64,000 bases of DNA from contig NC_135362.1 of assembly GCF_051622035.1 (NCBI RefSeq), positions 18,438,501 to 18,502,500 on the forward strand. Reading direction: 5' to 3'. The stretch is from Arctopsyche grandis. Taxonomy: Eukaryota > Arthropoda > Insecta > Trichoptera > Hydropsychidae. Of the stretch, positions 1-14,554 are shown piece by piece. The notes under the pieces are model-generated. The model worked only from the letters and a program-made list of their open reading frames with translations, was not told where the DNA came from and did not search any database. Each line of letters begins with the position of its first letter. Position 1 is the first letter of the stretch. Position numbers and translations under genes: made by a program.

Positions 1-2749
1 TTATAAAATTTCTAAACTGCTATTCCGCTTGGCAGTACACAATCATTAAAAAAATAACTCTTTAGCCCTTCCCTGTTTTTGAATTTTTTAAATGGAACCC
101 TGTTTTTTTTGTCTAATACATATGTACGTCTATCTTTTTATCTAATTTTATAATATTTTTAAAACTGTATTTATTTTATATTGTTCCATTATTTTCCTTT
201 TAATTAACTAATAAACATGATGATTGTATGTACAATGAAGTACAAATAATGTAATTAATGTTCCAAAAAAACTGTTGCATAATCAATTTCAAATTGTAAC
301 ATCAAATTTCTAATAATAAATATAGATAGTCCAATAATCACGATAGTATTGTGACAATGTAATACATACTGTGATCAGAATAGAAATAGAATAGAAACGC
401 AGGAAGAAGTTATGTTGCCTTATCGCAACAGGCTTCGAGGGAAACTCGTGTTAACATCAATATTTCAACTGGCTAATCATGTTTGTGCGGTTATTAAAAC
501 AGTCTTGTAGTCAGTCGACTGCAATCGATTAGGTACGTTCCAAAATATATTTTCTAGAAAAAAAATAAAACAATTAAAAATGTTATATCGAAATTGCACT
601 GCGATATTTCACAAATATTATCCGGGATTTTGCTATAAATTAAACGCATTGCGAAACTGTGGTCTCAGGCGCCAGAGGCTTTATGCTCCAATAGTGAATA
701 AATAGCACAATGTGTAAATGAAATACGACACCCATTACTGAACGGCCCAATAAACCATAGACGATCGCATCGCGGCCGCAACGCCTCCACCACGTGATTC
801 AGATAAATGCATATAAGCGACGAACACGACGAACGAACACAATTTTATACATAGGTTTCTTAAGATTGCTGCAACCCTTATGTACAATATACCTATACAT
901 ATGTACATCCATATATCAGAAACAATCAGTCGTAAAACGAAAATCGCATAGCTACAAAGCGCAAACGCTCAGTTGCTGTGGTACCCACTTATAAATAGTA
1001 CATACATATGTACAACAATAGAATGAAAAATTGACATCTCCATTGGTGCTAGCTGCAGGCGAGCCGATACATTTATGATGAACACCATAAAGCCGTTTGA
1101 CATCTTCATCCGTGGCATTGTGGTGTCACTTGCCTCCACAAAATGACAAATGAATGTCCGATAGTCACGTTTAGATATAAAACCAGTAAATTATTAACGC
1201 GCACGAAAAATACACTGGTACACGACACATCTGTGTCATTTTTTTATTATTATTGTCATTGAACGTCCATATAAAGCAGCAGAGAATTGATCACCTTCAC
1301 CAAAAATAAAAGCCATCGATCGGTTTTGTCAAGTTTTGCATACGTAATAAATACACGTATTATCGTACGTCGTTCCATTTTAAGGGATTATAATTTGAGT
1401 CTTGTCAGTCTACTAGTACAGGTTGTTCTTACAATTAGGACCGAGTTATGCAATAATTTCCATATGCATATTCGTGGTCTTGATCTTAATATTCAGCTGC
1501 TGTGTGGCTTCGATGTTTAAATTGTTGGCCGCCCTTTCCTCGCGCTAGTGCAATCTTCTTTTTTTTATATCCTTGGTTTTATTCTATCTGGCGTATGGCC
1601 CAGACGATTTATGCAGATAGAATCTACACGTAGAGCGCTTTGTTCTGCACACCGAGCTTCTATTGTCTTCAGGGTTCACGACTTTACATACTGAGCGGAT
1701 GTATTTGGTCGCCGGATCCAATGGCGTTGCTAACAATAGTTAAACCTATGCATTATTATGAAAAAAAATATCATAAACTTTATCTGAAAGTTTACTTCAC
1801 TTTATGTATAAAAAGCTTTGCACATTACTATCACAATCATTATATAAATCTTAAATAAAAAATATCATATTCTGATCAAAAAAATATCAATCTTTAGTGT
1901 ATGTGTATGTATGTACATATGTATATAGTTTTTCTGTTTAGAAATTAATTAAAATTAATGTGTTTAATTATACAGAAATAAAATTCATACTATATAAAAT
2001 AAATAATAGCAAGTACACACAAAATATATAATATGAATTGAAGAATTTTGTTCTATTGACATTTCTTCATTCGAATATGATTGGCTAAGATATTTAATTT
2101 CGTGAAATCCATTCCTGATATTGGTACATACATATGTGTATGTATGTTTTTATATTTTTTATTTATATAAATATATGTACATACATACAAATTCATGTTT
2201 ATTTGTGTATGCATATATGTATGTACATATATGTATATTGTATGTGTATGTGTGTATGTGTAAACCCAATGCACCAGGAAGGCGCATTGGGTTTAGCTGC
2301 TAGGCCTTCTTGGTATAAATATACATATAAACAAAATAAAATAAAATACAATAAATGTGTATATATTTTGTTTAGCGTCACGTTTCAGAAGTATCTTATT
2401 GAAATATTAACAATTCCAAGTAATTTTTAAGAAGATTTATTTTTGACAAATTTTATTCGTGAGTCGTTGATATTTGACAGTCGATTTCCTGCGTTCTTCA
2501 TAAATTATATTATTTTATAGCCAGTATTGTTACTTGTTACAGAACAATTAAGTTGAATATAAAATGTTTGGTTTCAAAAAAAGCCAAACATTTTTTTTTT
2601 CAATTTTATAATCAAAAAAAAAGAAAAAAATGAAGGCGCCTCGTGACGCCCTTGGCTATAGCGCCCCTAGTCACGTGCCTAGTCTGCCGTACCTTGGAAC
2701 CGGCCCTTCTTGCAATAACTATAAATTGAACTTGAAACAATATTATTTC
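1..2749. other. No gene seen; AT-rich with TATG/TACA microsatellite
   Basis: No coding exon with splice support. The main feature is TATGTA/TACATA-type simple sequence at about 1900-2290. At 2270-2340 a GCGCATTGGGTTT … GGCCTTCTTGGTATAAATA stretch looks like the 3' end of the tRNA-SINE found elsewhere, on +. At 2630-2710 there is a GC-rich degenerate repeat relic. Confidence 0.5.
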
Positions 2750-2990
2750 ATACTAGTTGTTTTACCCGGCTTCGCTCAATTATTTGTAACATAAACAGCT
2801 TAAACATGGCGAATCTAATAGTAAATATTCATTTGTTTTTTTATTAAATTTATTTGAATCGAGAAAAAATCATACAAATTCAACGACTTCGAATCGTCGT
2901 CATAGAAACTTTGATTTGTATTTCGATTACCAACAAACCTTAAATACATATACATACAAAGTCTCTTTCGATATTATATATTAGATTGTA
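2750..2990. repeat. Interspersed repeat (ACTAGTTGTTTTACCCGG family), copy 1
   Basis: Runs from ACTAGTTGTTTTACCCGGCT to AAAGTCTCTTTCGATATTAT. It matches 10497-10745 almost base for base in the same orientation, and 35777-35960 and 51738-52110 in the opposite one. The class is unknown; no long terminal repeats or ORF are visible. Confidence 0.7.
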
Positions 2991-4590
2991 ATAACTGCAC
3001 ATATACGATGGTTAATTTTACAAGGCAAAATCTTATGCCTCTAAATGTATTTTATATATGTACATCCTAAGTAAAACATTTATTGCCTTATTCTTAAATA
3101 CATTCTAAGTACAACATTTATTGCCTTTCAATGTATTTGATAGAGTGTATATTTAAGCTTTTTGTTGTTAAATAATGATTGATTAACCGGTCTTTTGTGT
3201 TTATTTTTGTTGGCGTGTGCATTGTAATTTTATACCATACAGTTATTATTGTAAACGATGAGCATTTCCTGAAGCTGGGAAGCGATCTGGATGCACTTTT
3301 GACTCAGCCCGCGCTCTTGCACGGAACTCGATCGCCTCTCTTCTGTGAAGTCGTGATCATATTTTTCCATATGGAAAAAATCAGCATAGCCAACCAACCG
3401 GTGCACCATTCTTCCCATTCGTAGACCTGGAAAAAAGAAAACGGTGTGCTGTCTGTGTCGCGGAAGACAATAGAGTTTATCTAGCGGCGGCCGGTGCAGC
3501 CGCTCGTACCCTTATCCGGGACTATCGCGGCAACTTTTCATATGGAATTATTATTTATAAGAGGTACGATCATTTCTCCGATACGTGCCTACTTTTCGTA
3601 TTGCGAAAGCTCTACTTGTAATTCGCGTCCGTATTTAATACACTTAATTATATATGGTTGAATATTTGACTTTCACGTGGAGCGCTTACTTACTCCGTTC
3701 ACTAATATTTTTCAATCTAGATACCTATGTATGTATGTACGTACCTAGCCAGTACTAAAACTAATACTTCCCATGTATTGTAATAATATTATCGCCGTAA
3801 GCGTATTCAGCATGCAGTATTTCATTGTATTTGAGAAGATCAAACTAACTACTCACCTTAAAGTTAGTTTCATCATCTTCGAATGCATAGTTACGTCTCT
3901 AAATATAAACGCAACGCGTACCTGCGTATTGTGTGTTCAAGTTGAAACAATATTATGAATTCTCAATGCCAAGCTCGGTCACAATACGAGGCGCCGAAGA
4001 AGTATTGAACTAAGAAAGGTGTTAGCACAAATAAATTATTCATAAGCTATCATTACACCATAAATCAAATCGTACCAGTCGGTACATAATGCGTTTCGAG
4101 TCGCGCGCGCATTAAGCAAAATACCTCGAGATTTTCCATATGTTTTCTTGAATATTGTATGGCCGCTGCGAACTTGCATTGCGCACATTCCAGCGTTATC
4201 TATCTCAAACATGCGATACATTTTTCATGACATACATTTTCTCGGAAAATCGACCTCATTTTCAAATCTTCACTCAATGTAGGGATTCATTGTATGGTCG
4301 TAAATGTATGCCTTGTTGATCTTGATATGGACTTTACATTTCGCAAGTACGTGTAATATGTGAATATATTCTAAGGGAGGAACGCTGACAATGTTTACCT
4401 TGTTTATCGCTTATTCACGATCATTCACATTTTATATACGAAAGTATAATATCTTGAATGCTTTAAAATTTATTTTTAATCGACTTTCTGAGGTTAATTT
4501 TTTAAAAATTTGAGGAACTAATTTCTTCCTTGTAGATACAGATAAACAATCGAACAGTCTATTACATTTTTATTTTATTTTATTTTTACA
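2991..4590. other. No gene seen
   Basis: Non-coding on inspection of both strands. A somewhat GC-richer patch lies at 3260-3560, but no exon with conserved protein content could be recognised; the missing P-loop exon of the Ras-like gene was looked for here and not found. Confidence 0.4.
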
Positions 4591-4596
4591 TATGTA

Positions 4597-5010
4597 TATG
4601 GAAGACCCCAAATGCGCCTTCCTAGACAATTAATTACAAACAATGCAGCATTTTTATTACATAAATCACAGTATTTCGAACAAGAAAATTAACAATTACA
4701 TAATTAATTAATTAATTAATTAATCCATTGCAAAATGTATGGATTTAGAATTGTACATAAATTGTTACACATTTTACATTAAATACAGAAAATTTGTGAC
4801 AGCAGGTAGGATTATATTTTGACAATTTTGAGGAACCGTTTCAACAATGATCAGATAAAATTGGCAAATTCTGATAAGAAACGATCGACTTGGAGTCCCA
4901 AATAAATTTCCAAGTCTAACCAGCAGTATAAGAGATTAGCCCGAGATCGAACCCAATAATCTCTTGGTGCTAAACATAAACGCAACCACTGAGCCATACT
5001 GCTGGCTAAT
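4597..5010 (-). repeat. tRNA-derived SINE (minus strand)
   Basis: Read on minus, the head is CCAGCAGTATGGCTCAGTGG (A-box like), then a B-box GGGTTCGATCTC, then a conserved body (CCAAGTCGATCGTTTC, GAAACGGTTCCTC) and a 3' end near AAGGCGCATTTGGGG. The same body and head recur at 17640, 18838, 20625 and 23935. Pol III promoter boxes are recognisable, but the tRNA fold is not intact. Confidence 0.75.
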
Positions 5011-5011
5011 A

Positions 5012-6165
5012 CATGTGTATTTAAATAAGTCTAAGCTTTGAAAAAAATACTTAATCTTGAATCGAATGAAATTTCCGATCGATGTTGTCAATCGTACCTA
5101 AACGACATTAGGAAGTAGTAGTAAATATGGATCCGGATTAAACTAGCATCCGATGTTGGCATTAGCTCGAAGAACGATATATGCATATGTACCAACTACT
5201 TACTAAGCATTATCGAGATAGCAAACGACCGTGACATGTATGTAATGTATCGAGAGTCCGAGTGGCCGACTACCACGGATCGACAGCGCCAGATCGCTTA
5301 TCCCAGCAACAAAGCGTAATGATGTCCATCATTGACGGTTACCAAAGCTACTGTCATTACGACACACGTCGGCTCACTTTCTTCGCATTATCAAAAGCGA
5401 GGATCTAGACGGCGGCAAAGTCGGCGCTTACCCACCTGACGATGATGGTCAATTGGTAACATCCACAATACTCTCTCCGCTACGGTCACGACGCTTCGCA
5501 TTCCCATAGGGTTCCTCTGCCCCTGACGTTCTTTTTATTTTCTTTTCATTCATTATTATTATTTATCGTTCTATTATTGTTCTTCTGCGTCGTAATGGTC
5601 CGCCTTTGTTTCGACCACGTAGACCGAAAGATCGAGGATCGTCAATGTTAATTTTGAACGACATCGATCGAGAATAACGCGACCTCGGATGTTTGTTGCC
5701 AAACTAGGCATGTATAGTCTATGTGATCAATAAAAGCCGCGAAGCTTGTTGTTTATCTGCATGATGGATCGAACGTGTGTGCACATACTGTGAATTTTTC
5801 ATATAAGGAATTGATCAAAGTGCGTTCCACATTTTTAATTGTACCATGAGCTTACAGCGATTGCTCGATATGTAGAATATTCTGCTGATGACCGATAGAT
5901 CATAATTCAAGTTCGGAATTCCTTTTTTATGTCAAGATAAAGCATACTAGAGTATATTTAGAATAATAATCGAAACCATCGATGAAATTATTTTTATACC
6001 TACATATGATTTTTTAATATTATTCAACAAAGTTGAGGTGCTATAACTGGAATAAAGTCGAGATGCTATAATAATAACTAGAAGCTGATGGCAGATATTC
6101 CGATTTATTGCATCCGCCACAACAATTTAACTAGAAAAATCGGAGACCTGTGTTTTTTTAATTAC
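5012..6165. other. No gene seen
   Basis: Mixed composition, GC-richer at 5250-5530. No recognisable protein or structural RNA. Confidence 0.4.
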
Positions 6166-6167
6166 CA

Positions 6168-6262
6168 AAAAATCTCACCAGCAGTTTATTAAGCTGGTGT
6201 TTAAACCCACGACCTTTCTACTGGTATGCAATAGCTCTACCAGTGCACTACGCTGTGGCTAT
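6168..6262 (-). repeat. Second tRNA-like SINE head
   Basis: On minus: ATAGCCACAGCGTAGTGCAC, TGGTAGAGC (A-box like) and GGTCGTGGGTTTAAAC (B-box like). The head differs from the SINE at 4597, so it is probably another SINE family or a decayed tRNA copy. Confidence 0.5.
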
Positions 6263-8006
6263 TTATCTACCCTACAAAAAATTTCAACATTTAATATTTT
6301 TACAAAATGATTGATTCTATTTATGAAAAAAAATAAAAAATATAATACGATAAATTCTCTCTTAAACAATATTTAATATGCATTTAAGAATGTTTTCTAA
6401 TGAAATGTTTGTTTGTCAATTTATATTGTACTAAATCGTATTTACCTGAATAAATTTCATCTACGACGCATTCTGAATGTGTAACTATGAAATACATACA
6501 AATGTATGTGTTATTCCTTGTTTAAAGAAATATTACACGTTATATTAAATTAAATTAAATATTACATTATTATTTATGTGGACAGTGGGGATTGCACTAT
6601 TCTTCCTATCGTCTGGAATGAAAAGTTTTTATTATTGTTATAAATTTTGTAAATGATTTCAAGTAGGGGTAAGTGGAAATTACGATCGCAATAAATCATG
6701 TTTAATATTCAGTTCTTCGGTAAAAAAAAATGGTTATAGATCCTTAAGGTAGAAATAAATAAAAATCAAATGTCAACAATAAAAACGATTTTACAATCAT
6801 ACGATATTTACGACCATACTAAGAAAATCTCTTATAATCTCAACGATTCTATCGGCATTATTATCCAGGATCGGTACGAAGAGGATGAGGATATCACGAT
6901 CCCGATTTTAATTAATCCAGTCCACGTGGCCTGCTATGATCGCCGGTGTGTCGCGGAAGTCACGACGTCCACCGGACAACAATGAGCTTTCTTCGACTTG
7001 AATTTTTTCATCATTGGGCTCGTGATGTCCACCTCCGGGTCGCACCGGGGGCTGACTGCCATTGTGTCACGAAAAAAAAATAAATGTATGTATACATGTA
7101 TGTAAGTACGTATAGAAAACATTAAATCGGCCACGGGATAATCTAGTGTGCGGTGAAAGGACTAGACAGGTCGTCCACGGTTGGACCTCTTGTGCAATTT
7201 CAAACCACGGTACGTAGAACATATCCACTGCTAATGAACTGTCTATGATTTATTTACACCTAATCAATTACAACGTATGTATCGGGTGTCTTTGCACTTT
7301 GCAAATATTGCCAAGAATTTATTATGTATATTTACATAAAATCATTGATGTTTCGATCGAATGCAAAGTATTAAATACCATCTGAATTCTAATATTATAA
7401 CAAATGATCTGTATGTATTTATATACCTGCTAAGTTTTCGTGGGTTCAAATAATAAACAAATTCAACTATATTTATCAGTCACGGAAAAGTTCATTCATC
7501 GGAAAACTTCTGTAAATTTACTCACTCGTTGACTGTATTTGAGGTTTATCTAAGACTTGTCAATTATAGGTTTGTATGTATGTATGTATGTATATATTTC
7601 CACTAAATGTTCGCTTTTGCTGTGCATTTATTATTATGTTATTTAATTCATGTAAATTATAGACGTACGAAAGCAACCTTTTCCGTATACACATTCATCA
7701 TCTAATTTAAGTCCAAAGAAAATCGTAATACGTACCGCTTTCCAGTTATGTATGGTATATACGTTTCGAAGAAAATATTTAGACATAATTGTATCCCGCA
7801 AATTTATGGCGTAATTTCGTTATGGCAAATAATATTTCACGGCGTTTCCAAAGGAAATGCCCATACTTTGCACGTGCATATCTACTAAATACGTTAGTTT
7901 GAACAAACATTATAAATCTCTAATAACTATCTGTACATAATTTTAATTTTATTTATGTGTACTTTCAATACATTCACTAATAATGTATGTATATTTGATT
8001 TTGCAG
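6263..8006. other. No gene seen upstream of the first visible Ras-like exon
   Basis: AT-rich. The 71-codon frame at 6770-6985 has no recognisable content. Probably intron of the Ras-like gene, because the exon at 8007 starts behind a good polypyrimidine-AG acceptor. Confidence 0.4.
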
Positions 8007-11000
8007 ACATGCTGTACAGACACAACATAACATTCGACAATGTCGTTTCTGAAGTGGAAATCTTGGACACGTCAAAGTGCACGGTAAATCATTTTTATTT
8101 ATTTTTAACGTTTTCTGTCTAAATAATAATTATAATATAAATTATGACTCACATAAATAAACTGCGGTAGACCGTATATGACGAGAACGTCAAATTAGCT
8201 ATCCATCTTAAACAAACATAATAAATAAACTTATAACAAACAGAAAAAATATTTGACACAGAGAAGATATGTATGTATCTTCGAAATAGAAATTTTTTTA
8301 CGCCTTTAAGAGGGAAACTTTACTCGTTTATTTATTACTAGTACATTATTATTCATACATATGTACATATATACAGTGTATATACAGTGACAGTCGCAGA
8401 AATCGCATCACCATCACATTTGTAGATTTAATCTCTCTCTCTCTTGTAGTCTCTCAACAGAATTTTTTTTATTTTTTTTTTGTAATTTTTATTTGGAACC
8501 CTCATTTTAAAAAGCTCGTTGAATGTCTAGAAAAGGTTCAACGAAGATTTACAAAAATGCCTTCCGAACTTATATCACTATGATATGATATGAGATTGAA
8601 AAGAATAAATCTTTCACTTTGGAGACGAGAAGAATGAGAGGTGATCTAATTGAAGTTTATAAAATTATAAATAATCAATTCTCCTATGATCAACATGGTT
8701 ACGTTTAACAAAAACACTCATCGAGAGGCCATTCTCTTCAAAAATACATTTACTGCAAAATAAGTAGAGAATCCTTTTTTTTTTAAATAGGGTGGTTAAT
8801 ATTTGGAATAGTCATATAGGAAATATAAATTTTCGATGAATTTGAGGAAGATTTACTATTAATAATGTTACTTTAAATCGATTTTATTCATTAATTCATT
8901 TTTTTTTTTTTTTATTAATAATCAAATTTAGATCCTTTTTTAATTGAATATTGATTCTAAATTTTCTTTATTTATCTATTTCATTGGTAACTTCTAGTTA
9001 CCTTTTAAAATAATCTTGATGATTTCCTTGCCACTTGCCTTACTGTGCTGAAAAAATCCGCTAGTCTAGTTAAAAATGTGTGCTTGAAGTTAAAATAATG
9101 CAAAAACGTATGAAAAATATTTTGACGTAAATTTTAAGGGATGCGCAGCATCCACAGCATCCATGGACGGCACGCCGCTGGTATGTGTGTAAATCGAAAC
9201 AAACCCCTCAAAGACTCGAGTACTTGTATTACATATGTATATAAGTGTTTTATTACAAAAACAAATGGGTTCAAAGCGGATAAGGTGATATGTATGTTGT
9301 ACGTGTGCGGTGGTCTGTGGTCTCGGTGATTCGCAGTGGTAAGGTCAGAGCGCGGTGTGTCCATTGTTGTGGGGGCGCGTGGTTCACCGGCCTACAAACC
9401 AACCTTTTGCAACAATATGTACATATGAAGCGAAACGCGCGTAACTTATCGCAATATTGCGTTGCCTCGCTGCGGTTTTACCAGAATACCAGAATAGCTA
9501 GAGTCTGTCATTCGTAGAAAACCGCCTATCTCACCTATATATCTACCTGTCCGTTAATTGAATCTAGGAGCCACCCAGAACGATGCCACTCGCCGACCGA
9601 GACGATTTCTCATTATCCGTACTTGGTGGTGTGTTTATATTATACGTACGTACGTACGTCACTCATATTAATCTAACGATCCGTTCGTCGATTGCGGTCG
9701 ATTCGACACCTGCCGAAATTAATTCATTAGCGGTCACCTGCATTTGGCGTTGCGGCTTTGAAGAGAGTGCCCTTCGCGATACGCCTGTGCAAATATTGTC
9801 TCAGTCGGTGATGTGTGCTTGTAAGAATGTAGCCGATAAGGAAATTCCATTGCCGTGCAAAATATTTAATTAGCCTAGAACGTCTACAAATTAATTGCGT
9901 GTTAATTAGTCGCATCTATTCAATATTGAAGAGTTTTTTTTTATCAAATATTACCAATACCGTTAAAATGTATAATCAATTTTCAAATGAAACATTTATT
10001 CATTTCGAAATATTTTTTATGTATGTATGTACATATATAATGTATAATTGGGAGAGCTGTCTAAAACAGCGTTTCTCAACCTTTTTTGGACCGTGGCCCC
10101 CTTTTACGTTTAATATTTTTTTGTGCCTCCCCCCACCATATTTTCTCGAAAAAAATAGTACATTTTAAAATTTTTATTAGTTACATACGGAGATCGCTAA
10201 TTTTTACATCAAGACAGTTAAGAGCTTTACAGAGGAGATGCATAACTCGACTAAATACAGATTCGACGAGATAGTTGTAGAAGATATAAACTTGCCTTTT
10301 CCCAAAGCTGTGGAAATATACTCGCTATTTCAATGCTAGTCCGAAAATTTTCTTTATTTAGTTTAAATCTTACTTGTGCATTCACGTTACTTTGCAGATT
10401 ACTATTAGACTTTCTTGAAGTTCGGTATCAATATCAATTGCATTCACACTAAATGGATCAATCACCCAATCTGGAATATTTAGATTTATAATATCACTAG
10501 TTGTTTTACCCGGCTTCGCTCAGTGTTTGTAATATAAACAGCGTAAACATGGCGAATCTAATAGTAAATATTCATTTGTTTTTTTATAAAATTTATTTGA
10601 ATCGAAAAAGATATAATATTCAACCAATTGAAATTTCGCCATAAAAACTCTGTTTTGTTTACGAAGTTCCCAACCAAAGATACTTATATACATATATACA
10701 TACTTAAATACATACAAAGTCTCTTTCGAAATTATATATTATGTAGATTAAATGTAACTTGCATATCCTCATGAAGCTGTTTCAAATGTTCAATATATAA
10801 TACATATATGTAAAGATCATCATCTTTTATTTTATTATAAATAGCCAATGATGGAAATTGTGTTAACTCACGTCGTCCAAATCCGCGATAAATCCTTGAT
10901 ATTTGCCAGCCATCGAAGCCGCCTCATCAGCTGTATAAGCTAGTATAATTTCCAAAATGCAAACGTATATTCAGTTTGATAACAAATAAAACATTTAAGT

Positions 11001-14000
11001 TCTTCTTTCAATATTAATTAAATATAAAAAAAATTATAATTTTATTGTGACTCGTTATGCCTCCCCAAAAGTAGAATTTTGGTTTGTGCCTCCCTTGAGA
11101 GACCTCCTAAGGGGGCCATGTGGACCCAGATTGAGAAACGCTGGTCTAGAATATGATTAGAATGAAAGAAAATACATTTAAACACATTTTAAAGATAATT
11201 TTATTAATCAGAATTATAATTTCTTGTTTTATTTAGTCTATCGTTGTAATGGTATCAAGATATTATAATAAAAAATCAATTTATTAAGTTGTAATTTTTT
11301 TAACTAAACTAATGGTAATCTAATCTAATCTAATCTAACCTTGGATGGAGAGGTGATAGAAAGAGTAAAAAGATTCAAATACCTGGGTACCTGGCTGAAT
11401 GAAGAGATGGACCCAGATGAAGATTTAAGAATCCGCATCGAGATAGCTAGAACAGCATTTGTAAAAATGAAGGCGGCGCTTACCAACAAGCATCTCAATC
11501 TTCATACGCGGTTGAGATTCGCGAAGAGCTACGTCTGGACAGTATTACTACACGGATGTGAGACGTGGACTCTGAAAACCAAGATGATCAGCCGCATTGA
11601 AGCTTTTGAGATGTGGGTCTATAGGCGTATGCTGAAGATTCCGTGGACCAAAAAGATATCAAACGAAGCTGTCCTCGGCATGATGGGGAGAGGCAGGGAA
11701 CTTGTTTCTGTCATCAAGCGGAGAAAGATGGAGTACCTCGGACACATGGTACGGGGTCCAAAATACGAATTTCTCCGTTTGATAACCATGGGGAAAATAG
11801 AAGGAAAAAAATGGATTGGCAGGAAAAAGTTATCTTGGCTTCGAAACATGCGCATGTGGACCGATATGAGCGCCGAAGAGCTATTCCGAGCCGCTGAAGA
11901 CCGATGCGGATATATTCAAATAATCGACGAGGTGGTCGCCAACGTCCGGATGCGGACAAGGCATTAACAAGAAGAAGAATGGTAAGAACACACGTCTAGT
12001 TGACTCATGCAATGATAGGCGTATCTTCATGTCATTGTTAATTCGTACGGTTTTATTAATTTGACAAGTTTCAGCCAGCGTTATTTTGCATGCGCAAAAC
12101 TATTTAAAAAAAAGTGTGTCTGCACTTTTATTTATCGAAGGTATAGTGAATTGGTTCAATGTGGCTGAACGCGTTAATTTAAATTCCACCACACCCTCCC
12201 CTCTCCTAACTTCTTACACTAGCCAAAATCTACAAAATAAGCCACACAATTTATCAAATTTATTTTTCTACTAATTACACTTTTAAATATCGGCTTTTCT
12301 ACTGTTAGTGCTGAGAATTGGATATATATTTATGTATCTTGAAAATTGTAGACAGCTTGGCGTCGCACACATTGTATTTTGCCAGCAATTGTTAGAAATA
12401 TTTTATATGTAGTTTTTATTGCAATTTTCTTGACGGCAACCATTTGTAGGAAATGCATTGAAACGTGTTATGTTGTCCTTGTCAGCCGACCTTGTGTCGC
12501 GAGGGGCTCCCTCCAGCGCAGCGTCATCGCATCCAGATCTTGTATTTCGAGCAGTTTTCTTGAGGTTTTTTCACTCGTGCCACGTGAGCTCATTATGTGA
12601 CAGCAGCAATTACCAGCATCTTCTGCTGCAGAACGGAAGCCTGCCCGCCCGGCTCTCCTCTATAAGGCAGCGCCTCATGCCGCCTTTGGACAGATGCTGC
12701 TCTTTTAAAGACATACTAGTACGACAGGCGCAAATCCCATATCTGGCTAATCTTCTTGGCCAGCAGAATTCAACTAGTTCCATTCGTTACTTGCAAGTGT
12801 TTCATGTGCAGCTCGGAAGGCGTGCCAAAATTATCTATATTTAACGCCACTTTACTCCCTCGGTAATATATAACTAGAAATAGACGGCTTAAAATAATTA
12901 AATCATCAAACTATCAACTACATACATATGTACATATATATATATCTTCAAACGGCGAAAATTAAATGGATGTTATTCGTCTTATCTTTTTTGCTCAACA
13001 ATTTGATGATGTATGTATATTAATTACAATATTTTTAGCTCAATATACATATTTTTGAGTTAAGTAGATTTATATGTATATGTGTATGTACGTTCATTGC
13101 AAATATGTATGTATGTGTACAGGGCTACTGAGAGGGGGGGAAGCTGGGATACAGTTCCAGGGCCCGGAATACTCGAAGGGCCCCGTGTCGGGACGTTCGA
13201 CTGAAATATATTTTTTATTATTCTACATAAAAATATGTACATATATTTATTTAATTCATTTAATGATCCACGCATTATTTCTGTCCATGTGAAATCGTAC
13301 CTGTTATATCATACTTTCGTATAGAATTAGTTAAAAAAAATAGCAACCAGCATATAGATATTTTTCTAATAGTTCTGATAGATTTTTCGCTTATTAAAAA
13401 TATATCTATAAGATCGAATTTTTAGTTTGTCATTGGGCCGGAATTATTTTTCCAGGGCCTGGAATTCCTCTCGGCAGCCCTGTATATGTACACATAATGT
13501 TTATTCAAAGTGCTTACAAAATATGATTCGTATCGAATTACACAATAAAATTATATTTATTATATTGTAGTATGTAGGAGAACGTGGGTATCAAGATAAT
13601 AAATAAACCTAGCAATAATAGTAAAACAGTTTCAGTGTACCTACACACTTTCGACAACTATAAATGTCCTGTTCATACATATGTACATACATATATGACA
13701 CATTGTATTATTCAATGCGAGAACAGAAAAATGATAATCGTAAACGACCTTTAAGGTGATCGTTCTTTACAACAAGCACTACTATAGAGTTCATAGGCTT
13801 CGAAAGTGCATTGACTCGGAGACGCGGAGACGTTTGAGAGCATCGGATATAAAATATGCAATTGCAGTTGTGCGAGTGCAACCATAAACGGACCATCGTC
13901 GATGCAACAAGTGACTCGGCCGACACCTGCGCGATGCAACACAAGCATCGATAGTTCTAGAGGAAAATTTGAACAAAGTCTCGCTGTGGTGGAGAATTTT

Positions 14001-14523
14001 CGCGAAAAAATTGCACGATTCGAAGTTGTGACGATGCGTCGTTTGTCGTTAGCGAAGGCTCGTAAATGAGGTCTTCTAGTGTTGTTGCTTCGCCCACGCC
14101 CGGACTTGTCTTCCTTTGACGAAGAAGGCCGCTTGACGGCGATCACTGGACCACCATTGATCTAAACTCGGATTAGACGATCTAGGGCACTATGCAAACT
14201 AGACCTAAAAATTCCAAACTTGAGTTACATACGAGATATATTCCTAGCTTTGTAAGGCGGTACTATATTGTCGCACTGCTGAAATGTGGACCAAACTCTC
14301 CGATCGATGTACAAATTAATTCTGTCAGGTCATATAGTTACAAACTTGGATATCAACATGGCTAAAAAAGTTACTGTTGACAACCTGACAAATCTTCTAA
14401 CCTAAAGCTAGGAAAATTTTACGGTTTTGTCTCAATTTTCATACTTCACATATTTTCCTTGTTTTGTTTATCATTTTTTTTTCTGTAACGTTATATATGT
14501 TATTTTTTATAGAATATACATAC

Positions 14524-14554
<31 letters not shown>

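Noticed and set aside
4900..5010. Functional tRNA gene on minus
   Set aside because: A- and B-boxes are present, but no complete cloverleaf or acceptor-stem pairing; same head recurs with a SINE body at several places.
6770..6985. 71-codon frame as first exon of the Ras-like gene
   Set aside because: Contains no P-loop and ends without a donor that fits the phase of exon 8007.
12458..12844. 128-codon plus-strand frame in a GC-richer patch
   Set aside because: No domain, no splice-site pattern and no repeat match; overlapping frames on both strands are equally open.
13751..14146. 131-codon minus-strand frame
   Set aside because: No recognisable family; lies in the Ras-like intron and overlaps two other open frames.
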